Positions 12,851-17,211 of a DNA stretch of 17,211 bases are shown here, in pieces. The notes under the pieces are model-generated. The model was not told the origin of the DNA. It did no database searches and saw only the letters and a list, made by a program, of their open reading frames with translations. Both the position numbers and the translations under genes were made by a program. Within the stretch, counting starts at the first letter, position 1. Each line of letters opens with the position of its first letter. Source of the stretch: CALFCX01 sp964603025 (GTDB taxonomy: Bacteria > Margulisbacteria > WOR-1 > JAKLHX01); NCBI GenBank assembly GCA_964603025.1, contig CAZRTO010000028.1:1-17211 (forward strand), in the 5' to 3' direction.

Positions 12851-12870
12851 TCTATTGGAGATACTATAAA

Positions 12871-13008
12871 ATGGTAAAAAGAACGTTCCAGCCCAGCAAG
12901 CTTCACAGGAAAAGGGTTCACGGCTTCAGGAGAAAAAAATCTTCCAAAGCCGGGAGAAAAGTCCTTTCCAGAAGAAGAAAAAAAGGAAGGCGCAGGCTTG
13001 CCCCTTGA
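12871..13008 (+). CDS. rpmH: 50S ribosomal protein L34 (bL34)
   Basis: This 45-residue, very basic ribosomal protein binds 23S rRNA near the peptide exit region. It begins VKRTFQPSKLHRKRVHGFR and has the family core KSSKAGRKVLSRRRKKGRRRL. The usual family length is 44-46. GGAG ends 10 nt before the ATG. The gene lies directly downstream of a consensus promoter and next to the origin, which gives high dosage. Its TGA overlaps the TTG start of rnpA (TTGA), coupling the two. The gene is too short to pass common open-frame length cut-offs. Confidence 0.98.
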   Translation: MVKRTFQPSKLHRKRVHGFRRKKSSKAGRKVLSRRRKKGRRRLAP

Positions 13009-13346
13009 TCGAGCTCTTCATAAAAGAGCAGAGAGATTTTAACCGCGTAATCAAATCAGGCAAACAGATAAACACTCCGATCGGGCGGATGAAATTTCTT
13101 AAAAATGGCGTAAAAACGCCAAAATTGGGGATAATACTAGGCAAAACCCAGGGCTTGACCGCAGTAAAAAGGAATAGAATAAGGCGCATAATAAAAGAGG
13201 CATGGAAGAAAACGTTTCCCATGCTAAGCGCTCCCGTAGAGGCCGTAATATTTCCGAGAAACGATATTTTTGCTGAAAAATCAACAAAAATAGAGCAAAT
13301 TCTTTTGAGGGCGATAGGGGACCGTCGAGATAATGAGCGCATCTAG
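13005..13346 (+). CDS. rnpA: Ribonuclease P protein component
   Basis: Protein cofactor of RNase P, which helps the RNA subunit trim 5' leaders from pre-tRNAs. It is 113 residues, a normal length. The RNR signature is AVKRNRIRRIIKEAWK (about 53-68), preceded by an N-terminal EQRDFNRVIKSGKQ segment and the strand KLGIILGK. The start is taken as TTG at 13005, overlapping the rpmH stop by 4 bp; no upstream alternative exists and the next ATG (codon 29) would remove the conserved DFxxV segment. yidD overlaps its 3' end by 14 bp in another frame. The rpmH-rnpA pairing is nearly universal in bacteria. Confidence 0.96.
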   Translation: MIELFIKEQRDFNRVIKSGKQINTPIGRMKFLKNGVKTPKLGIILGKTQGLTAVKRNRIRRIIKEAWKKTFPMLSAPVEAVIFPRNDIFAEKSTKIEQILLRAIGDRRDNERI

Positions 13347-13566
13347 GCACGGATTTTGTGAAAGAGCCGCTATACGAATTATCGGGGCATATAAAAGATT
13401 TTTGTCCCCGGTTTTGCCGTATTCATGCCGCTATTATCCGTCCTGTTCCCAGTATTGTATTGATGCCATCGAGAAATATGGCTTAATTAAGGGAATTATT
13501 ATGGGTTTTCTTAGGGTTTCCAGGTGTAATCAGTTGTTCCGTGGCGGGTTTGACCCGGTAAAATAA
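13333..13566 (+). CDS. yidD: Membrane protein insertion efficiency factor YidD
   Basis: Small membrane-associated protein (77 residues) that assists YidC/Sec-dependent insertion. The family hallmark is complete: LSPVLPYSCRYYPSCSQYCIDAIEKYG (read as CRYYPSCSQY, residues 32-41), followed by KGIIMGFLRVSRCNQLFRGGFDPV with the conserved R-C and GG-x-DPV. The amphipathic N-terminal helix (AAIRIIGAYKRFL) would lie along the membrane. It overlaps rnpA by 14 bp and ends 12 bp before yidC, whose ribosome site overlaps the yidD stop. This is the usual rnpA-yidD-yidC order. Confidence 0.96.
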   Translation: MSASRHGFCERAAIRIIGAYKRFLSPVLPYSCRYYPSCSQYCIDAIEKYGLIKGIIMGFLRVSRCNQLFRGGFDPVK

Positions 13567-13578
13567 AAGGAGAAAACA

Positions 13579-14220
13579 ATGGGGCCTCTTGTCGATGTGA
13601 TGTTAAGGATACTCGATCTTTTCTATAACATAGGTTTTCACAACTATGGCATAGCCATAATTCTTTTGACCGTAGCCGTTAAATTTGCTCTTTATCCTTT
13701 GACCCTTCAGTCCATACAGCAAATGTCCGCTATGCAGAAGATACAGCCCAGGTTCGACGAGCTTAAAAAGAAGCATAAAGATAAACCCGAAAAATTCCAG
13801 CAGGAGATGATGGATCTCTACAAGGAGCACGGCATCAATCCTCTGGGGGGGTGCCTACCGATACTTCTCCAATTGCCCATATTTATAGCGCTTTTTATGG
13901 CCCTGACAAGCGCTTCTTTCAAGGCAGCGCTTGCCGCAGCCCCTCAGGCCGCAGCCTTTCTTTGGATACCGGACATCTCTTACAAGGATCCGCTGTATAT
14001 CATGCCCGTGCTTATAGGGATCTCGACCTATTTATCGCAAAAGACCATGCCCAGCAGCGGCTCGACCGAACAGACCAAATACCTTATGTTGATAATGCCT
14101 TTCTTTATAGCTTTTATAAGCCTGGAGTTCGCGGCGGGCGTGCAACTGTACTGGTTCGCGCAGAATGCCCTTACCGTAGTCCAGCAGCTGTATATAACGG
14201 CAAAAAAAGGCAAAGTATAG
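13579..14220 (+). CDS. yidC: Membrane protein insertase YidC/Oxa1 family (short form)
   Basis: Inserts membrane proteins alone or with SecYEG. It is 213 residues and contains only the conserved core: TM segment at about 22-42, the coiled-coil cytoplasmic hairpin (about 45-85, QKIQPRFDELKKKHKDKPEKF), then GINPLGGCLPILLQLPIFIALF, a loop with FLWIPDISYKDPLYIMPVL, and two final TMs ending in LYWFAQNALTVVQQLYI. There is no large periplasmic P1 domain, and no cleavable signal or lipobox is apparent at the N-terminus. The conserved positive charge of the hydrophilic groove is Lys35 rather than Arg (Bacillus SpoIIIJ R72); from memory Lys occurs in some lineages. AAAGGAG before the ATG supports the start. 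A khpB/jag gene follows, as in Gram-positive-type operons. Confidence 0.96.
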   Translation: MGPLVDVMLRILDLFYNIGFHNYGIAIILLTVAVKFALYPLTLQSIQQMSAMQKIQPRFDELKKKHKDKPEKFQQEMMDLYKEHGINPLGGCLPILLQLPIFIALFMALTSASFKAALAAAPQAAAFLWIPDISYKDPLYIMPVLIGISTYLSQKTMPSSGSTEQTKYLMLIMPFFIAFISLEFAAGVQLYWFAQNALTVVQQLYITAKKGKV

Positions 14221-14235
14221 AAGGAGGAGCAGGGG

Positions 14236-14865
14236 ATGAGCAGCAGCGTCAGAATGAAAGGCCGGAGCACCGAAGAGGCGATCAAAAGCGCTCTGGAGGT
14301 CCTGAAAGCAGGCAGGGATGAGGTAGACGTCAGGGTGATATCGGAAGGCGAACAGGCGGTGCTCGGGGTTTTCGGCGGCAAGGACGCCGAAGTCGAGGTA
14401 AAGCTTAAGCTGAGCATAGCGGAAGAGGCCAAAAACATACTGCAGGATATATTGGACAGGGCAGGGCACATAACCCAGGTATACATTGAAGATGATTCCG
14501 AGGAAACGGCCTCGTTGGACATAAAAGCGGATGATCCAGCCAGGGTCATCGGCAAGGACGGGGCAACGCTTGCCTCGCTCCAATATCTTACCAGCGTGAT
14601 ATCCAACAGGGGAAAAGAGACCAAAAAGAGGGTCGAGGTAGATTGCGGAGGATACCGCAAAAAACAGGAGAAGAGAATAGAAAAGATCGCAAAGGAAACT
14701 GCCGAGGAAGTCGAAATATCCGGCAAGGAAATTGGGCTTCCTCCAATGACCCCAAGGGAAAGAAGGATCGTCCACATAACCATAAAGGACATGCCGAAGA
14801 TATCCTCATATAGCGTAGGCGACAGGGACAACAGAAGGGTCATAATAGCTCCCCGGAAACCTTAA
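14236..14865 (+). CDS. khpB: RNA-binding protein KhpB (Jag/EloR)
   Basis: Cytoplasmic RNA-binding protein of 209 residues with the three canonical Jag domains in order. The Jag-N domain (about 6-55) has GRSTEEAIKSALEVL and the GVFGGKDAEV turn. The type II KH domain (about 80-140) has the GxxG loop GKDG (106-109) in RVIGKDGATLASLQYL. The R3H domain (about 145-206) has R176-x-x-x-H180 in ERRIVHITIKD and the ending NRRVIIAP. In streptococci EloR/KhpB acts with KhpA to control cell elongation; elsewhere the role is less clear. AAGGAGG is placed 8-9 nt before the ATG. It follows yidC by 15 bp and precedes mnmE by 2 bp, the standard yidC-jag-mnmE order. Confidence 0.95.
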   Translation: MSSSVRMKGRSTEEAIKSALEVLKAGRDEVDVRVISEGEQAVLGVFGGKDAEVEVKLKLSIAEEAKNILQDILDRAGHITQVYIEDDSEETASLDIKADDPARVIGKDGATLASLQYLTSVISNRGKETKKRVEVDCGGYRKKQEKRIEKIAKETAEEVEISGKEIGLPPMTPRERRIVHITIKDMPKISSYSVGDRDNRRVIIAPRKP

Positions 14866-14867
14866 GA

Positions 14868-16241
14868 ATGCCTGCCTCAAACGAAGATACAATAGCCGCT
14901 GTTTCGACCGCTCAGGGGGCGGCGGCTATTGCAGTAATAAGAATATCCGGCACCAAATCATCCGAAATCATCACCCAGATAATTGGCTCAGATAAGCCAA
15001 AAAAACAACCAAAAAACGTTTGTGTTGCCTGGGCTAAGGAGATCGGCTCCTCAAAAAAGATAGACAAGGTCATAGCAATATACTTCAAATCCCCGGATTC
15101 ATATACAGGGGAGGACATGGCCGAGATCCATTGTCATGGAGGACTATTGATCGCTCACGAGATCGTTGCCCAAATACTTAAATCCGGCGCAAGATTGGCC
15201 GAAAAAGGCGAATTTTCCAAGAGGGCTTTTTTGAACGGCAAAATGGATCTCGTCCAGGCAGAAGCGGTCATAGAAGCCATAAGCGCGAAGACCTCGGGCG
15301 GATTATCCGCGGCAGCCGAAAGGATATCCGGGAAGCTGTCCAAAGGCATAGGGGAGATAAAAGAACTTCTGGAACAGGTCCTTGCTGATATCGAAGCAAG
15401 CACGGATTTCCCAGACGACGTTGCCGAACCAAAGCGGCCGGATATAGCCGCAAGTATCGAGGATTTAATAGGGAGATGTCAAAAGCTCATTGCCGACTTT
15501 GAAGCCGGAAAGATCATTACAGAAGGCATAAGAGTTCTGATCCTGGGCAAGCCCAATGCGGGCAAGTCAAGCCTTTTAAATGCCATTCTTCGGGAAGAAA
15601 GGGCGATTGTTACCGATATCCCGGGAACGACCACCGACACGATAGATGCCACGATCGCCATTGAAGGAATGCCATTTACATTTATCGATACCGCAGGAAT
15701 ACGGGACCCCAAAAACCAGATAGAAACAGAGGGCATAAAAAGAGCGATAGAAAAGATATCCTCATCCGACCTGGTGCTTGCGGTTTTTGATCTATCCGAG
15801 CCATTCAGCGATGAAGACGCCAGACTGCTCAAAGAAATAAAGCACTTCCCAAATAGCATCGCAGTACTTAACAAGCTAGACAAGGCCGAATCCCTTGATA
15901 CCAGACAGATCTCAGGCCTTATGCCGATAATGCTAAAAGTATCCGCCAAAACCGGTGCGGGGATAAAAGCGCTGGAAGAGGCCTTGGCCAGCAGGTCCAG
16001 ACATAATTTGCCTGAGAATATTGGGGCAGCCTTCCTTGGCAATGAAAGGCAGCTGTCTTTGGTCGCCTCAGCAAAAGAGGCCCTAACAAACGCAAAAAAC
16101 ACAATAACCAACGAAGAGCCGATAGACATGGTCTCGATCGATATCAAAGAAGCACTTTGCAATATTTCGGAGCTGACAGGAGCGGCGGCATCCGACACAA
16201 TAATCGATAGAATATTTCAAGGCTTCTGTATAGGCAAGTAA
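14868..16241 (+). CDS. mnmE: tRNA U34 modification GTPase MnmE
   Basis: K+-dependent GTPase that with MnmG forms (c)mnm5 groups on wobble uridine 34 of several tRNAs. It has 457 residues, the family norm. The N-terminal folate-binding domain shows EDTIAAVSTAQGAAAIAVIRISG (residues 6-28, read as AVSTAQG and IRISG) and GEDMAEIHCHGG (81-92). The inserted G domain has G1 GKPNAGKSS (227-235), TDIPGTTTD (249-257), DTAG (274-277) and NKLD near 336. The invariant C-terminal FCIGK motif ends the protein. It starts 2 bp after the khpB stop with only a weak ribosome site, so coupling is likely. The partner mnmG, commonly next, is not here. The final codons and stop lie in a 34-bp palindrome that contains the first parS site. 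Confidence 0.98.
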   Translation: MPASNEDTIAAVSTAQGAAAIAVIRISGTKSSEIITQIIGSDKPKKQPKNVCVAWAKEIGSSKKIDKVIAIYFKSPDSYTGEDMAEIHCHGGLLIAHEIVAQILKSGARLAEKGEFSKRAFLNGKMDLVQAEAVIEAISAKTSGGLSAAAERISGKLSKGIGEIKELLEQVLADIEASTDFPDDVAEPKRPDIAASIEDLIGRCQKLIADFEAGKIITEGIRVLILGKPNAGKSSLLNAILREERAIVTDIPGTTTDTIDATIAIEGMPFTFIDTAGIRDPKNQIETEGIKRAIEKISSSDLVLAVFDLSEPFSDEDARLLKEIKHFPNSIAVLNKLDKAESLDTRQISGLMPIMLKVSAKTGAGIKALEEALASRSRHNLPENIGAAFLGNERQLSLVASAKEALTNAKNTITNEEPIDMVSIDIKEALCNISELTGAAASDTIIDRIFQGFCIGK

Positions 16242-16268
16242 AATGTTTCACGTGAAACATTTTACTTG
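16235..16268. repeat. 34-bp perfect palindrome spanning the mnmE stop and parS site 1
   Basis: The left arm CAAGTAAAATGTTTCAC (16235-16251) is the exact reverse complement of 16252-16268. The palindrome embeds the 16-bp parS core and extends it by 9 bp on each side, into the last codons of mnmE (AAG TAA). Only a short A-rich tract, not a T-run, follows, so a standard intrinsic terminator is not evident, although the transcript could fold into a long hairpin. Confidence 0.9.
16244..16259. promoter_or_regulatory. parS: parS site 1
   Basis: TGTTTCACGTGAAACA is an exact match to the Bacillus-type parS consensus TGTTNCACGTGAAACA, the ParB (Spo0J) CTP-clamp loading site for chromosome segregation. 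It starts 3 bp after the mnmE stop and is the core of the 34-bp palindrome. It lies about 3.6 kb from the inferred oriC, the expected zone for parS. Confidence 0.95.
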
Positions 16269-16294
16269 AATATGTGAGCTTAAAAGGGTACAAT
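16266..16294 (+). promoter_or_regulatory. folD: Candidate folD promoter interleaved with parS sites
   Basis: TTGAAT (16266-16271, 4/6) and TACAAT (16289-16294, 5/6) are 17 bp apart. The -35 overlaps the right end of the palindrome, and the last base of the -10 is the first base of parS site 2. The expected start of transcription (about 16301) lies at the centre of parS site 2. ParB loaded at either site could therefore occlude this promoter. Sequence-based prediction only. Confidence 0.55.
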
Positions 16295-16309
16295 GTTTCA
16301 CGTGAAACA
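16294..16309. promoter_or_regulatory. parS: parS site 2
   Basis: Second exact TGTTTCACGTGAAACA, its centre 50 bp from the centre of site 1. The perfect palindrome is 18 bp (one flanking A/T pair). It overlaps the predicted initiation region of folD. Confidence 0.95.
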
Positions 16310-16331
16310 TCGAGAACGCTGATATCCGGCA

Positions 16332-16347
16332 TGTTTCACGTGAAACA
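16332..16347. promoter_or_regulatory. parS: parS site 3
   Basis: Third exact TGTTTCACGTGAAACA, centred 38 bp from site 2 and 25 bp before the folD ribosome site. Flanking bases are unrelated to those of sites 1 and 2, so conservation is confined to the 16-18 bp core. This fits a protein-binding site rather than a recent duplication. Confidence 0.95.
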
Positions 16348-16387
16348 CATCAAACTCGCTGGATTCAAGCCAAAGGAGGCAAAAAAA

Positions 16388-17211
16388 ATGGCAATAATAG
16401 ACGGAAAATCAATGGCTCGGGAAATAAAGGAGTCTTTGGCAAAACGCATTAAGAACGAGGGGATAAAAGCATCTCTGGCGGTTGTTCTGGTAGGGGACGA
16501 TCCGGGATCAAAGATCTACGTTAACTCCAAGGAAAAAGATGCAAATGAGATCGGGATCGGATCTGTCATTCGCAGGCTTCCAGGGGGAATATCTCAGGAT
16601 GAGCTTGAAAGAGAGATAAGGTCATTAAACTCTGATGCAAATATAACCGGGATCCTGGTGCAGCTCCCGCTTCCAAAGCATTTGGATGAAGCGAGAATTT
16701 TGGAGTTAATATCACCAAAAAAGGACGTTGACGGGCTTCATGAGGTCAACATGGGAAGGCTTCTTTTGGGCAAGGAGCCCTATCATTATCCGTGCACCCC
16801 TTCCGGAATAATGGAAATGCTCTTTTCCACAAAAACGGAACTCAAAGGCAAAAACGCGGTTGTTATAGGCAGAAGCAATATTGTGGGAAAGCCGATAGCT
16901 CAATTGCTCTTAAGGCAGCATTTAACTGTAACAATGTGTCACTCGAGAACCAAAGATTTGGCTTATTTCTGCGAAAAAGCCGATATACTCGTTGTGGCCA
17001 TAGGCAAACCCAAGTTTTTAAGATCAAATTTGGTTAAAGATGGGGCTGTTGTCATAGATGTGGGAATGAATAGGACGCCGGAAGGGCTCTTTGGAGATGT
17101 TGATTTTGAAGATGTAAAGAACAAAGCTTCTTTTATTACTCCGGTGCCGGGAGGCGTCGGGCCGATGACCAGAGCCATGCTAATGAAGAACTGCGTGCAT
17201 GCGGCCGAACT
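16388..17211 (+). CDS. folD: Bifunctional methylenetetrahydrofolate dehydrogenase/cyclohydrolase FolD (3' truncated)
   Basis: Interconverts 5,10-methylene-, methenyl- and 10-formyl-tetrahydrofolate in cytosolic one-carbon metabolism. The frame is open to the window end: 274 full codons of a usual 280-300, so only the C-terminus is missing. Motifs are SKIYVNSKEKDANEIGI with Y44 and catalytic K48, VQLPLPKH (91-98), KKDVDGLHEVN (111-121), the dinucleotide-binding GRSNIVGKP (161-169), VVIDVGMNR (221-229) and TPVPGGVGPMT (251-261). The strong ribosome site AAAGGAGG (16372-16379) is 8 nt before the ATG. The gene occupies the position where mnmG usually follows mnmE, just past the three parS sites. 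MnmE uses a methylene-THF-derived carbon, so a functional link to mnmE through folate is possible, but adjacency alone does not establish it. Confidence 0.97.
   Translation, partial: MAIIDGKSMAREIKESLAKRIKNEGIKASLAVVLVGDDPGSKIYVNSKEKDANEIGIGSVIRRLPGGISQDELEREIRSLNSDANITGILVQLPLPKHLDEARILELISPKKDVDGLHEVNMGRLLLGKEPYHYPCTPSGIMEMLFSTKTELKGKNAVVIGRSNIVGKPIAQLLLRQHLTVTMCHSRTKDLAYFCEKADILVVAIGKPKFLRSNLVKDGAVVIDVGMNRTPEGLFGDVDFEDVKNKASFITPVPGGVGPMTRAMLMKNCVHAAE

Larger units (their letters stand above)
12585..12870. other. oriC: DnaA-box region between dnaA and rpmH
   Basis: This 286-bp non-coding region lies between the divergent dnaA and rpmH genes. It contains one perfect and three single-mismatch DnaA boxes (listed separately), three of them within 42 bp (12692-12733). 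It also holds a 6-bp inverted repeat ATCCGC/GCGGAT (12622-12639), a candidate dnaA promoter and a strong rpmH promoter. A run of A/T (12676-12688) and AAATATTAAC (12781-12790) are the most easily melted parts. The dnaA/rpmH boundary is a classical bacterial origin location. Gene orientation on both sides (dnaA-gyrA leftward, rpmH-mnmE rightward) is co-directional with forks leaving this point. Confidence 0.85.

Noticed and set aside
14028..14843. Long antisense open frame (271 aa) on the minus strand opposite yidC and khpB
   Set aside because: It lies wholly across the real, domain-complete yidC and khpB genes, is Ser/Leu-rich in the way antisense frames usually are, and has no recognisable domain.
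15479..16198. Minus-strand open frame (239 aa) opposite mnmE
   Set aside because: A shadow of the mnmE reading frame; low-complexity Ser/Ala/Ile composition and no motif, while mnmE has all G-domain motifs in frame.
16235..16268. Intrinsic transcription terminator for mnmE
   Set aside because: The palindrome could fold in RNA, but no T-tract follows, the stem is AT-rich at its base, and the centre is an exact parS core; ParB binding is the better explanation.
16244..16347. Noc-binding sites (NBS) of the nucleoid occlusion protein
   Set aside because: The NBS centre reads CCGGG (TATTTCCCGGGAAATA type); all three sites here have CACGTG, the parS form.
16235..16350. CRISPR-like repeat array
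   Set aside because: Only three palindromic 16-bp units with irregular 34- and 22-bp gaps and a known parS consensus; no cas genes.

Overview
The window is an origin-of-replication neighbourhood of a bacterial chromosome. Twelve complete, readily recognised housekeeping genes, two truncated ones at the edges (cysteine desulfurase on the left, folD on the right) and four less well characterised small genes are packed with little intergenic DNA. The organism cannot be named from the sequence alone. The short YidC without a large periplasmic domain, the Jag/KhpB neighbour, the perfect Bacillus-type parS sites and the dnaA-dnaN-gyrB-gyrA order point away from Proteobacteria. They suit a Terrabacteria-like or candidate-phylum lineage; Margulisbacteria/Saganbacteria is only a guess. 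Codon use (frequent ATA, AGG, AGA) looks similar by eye throughout, and I see no insertion sequence, phage gene, CRISPR array, tRNA or rRNA.

Left block (1-3512, + strand): iscS(partial)-iscU-mnmA-nadA, tightly spaced or overlapping. IscS and IscU provide persulfide sulfur and Fe-S clusters. MnmA consumes sulfur for tRNA U34 thiolation, and NadA is a [4Fe-4S] enzyme of NAD synthesis, so the cluster reads as a sulfur supplier followed by its clients. It is transcribed towards the origin, head-on to the inferred fork.

Central block (3513-12584, - strand): dnaA, a 222-bp spacer, then dnaN, a DUF721/DciA-like gene, gyrB, gyrA, a GerMN-domain lipoprotein-like or membrane-anchored protein, a VanZ-like membrane protein and an unrecognised small protein that ends on the base next to the nadA stop. 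recF is not between dnaN and gyrB. GyrA has an N-terminal Lys-rich extension of about 73 residues.

Origin (12585-12870): a cluster of DnaA boxes (one perfect, three with one mismatch), a plausible dnaA promoter and a consensus sigma70 promoter for rpmH, between divergent dnaA and rpmH. Weaker boxes in the AT-rich dnaA-dnaN spacer suggest a bipartite oriC.

Right block (12871-17211, + strand): rpmH-rnpA-yidD-yidC-khpB(jag)-mnmE, the classical origin-flanking ribosome/membrane-insertion operon. mnmE is followed not by mnmG-rsmG-parA-parB but by an intergenic region with three perfect parS sites and then folD. The first parS sits in a 34-bp perfect palindrome that covers the mnmE stop codon. A good folD promoter candidate is interleaved with parS sites 1 and 2. 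This parS/folD arrangement is the most unusual structure in the window; I found no wholly new multi-gene system.
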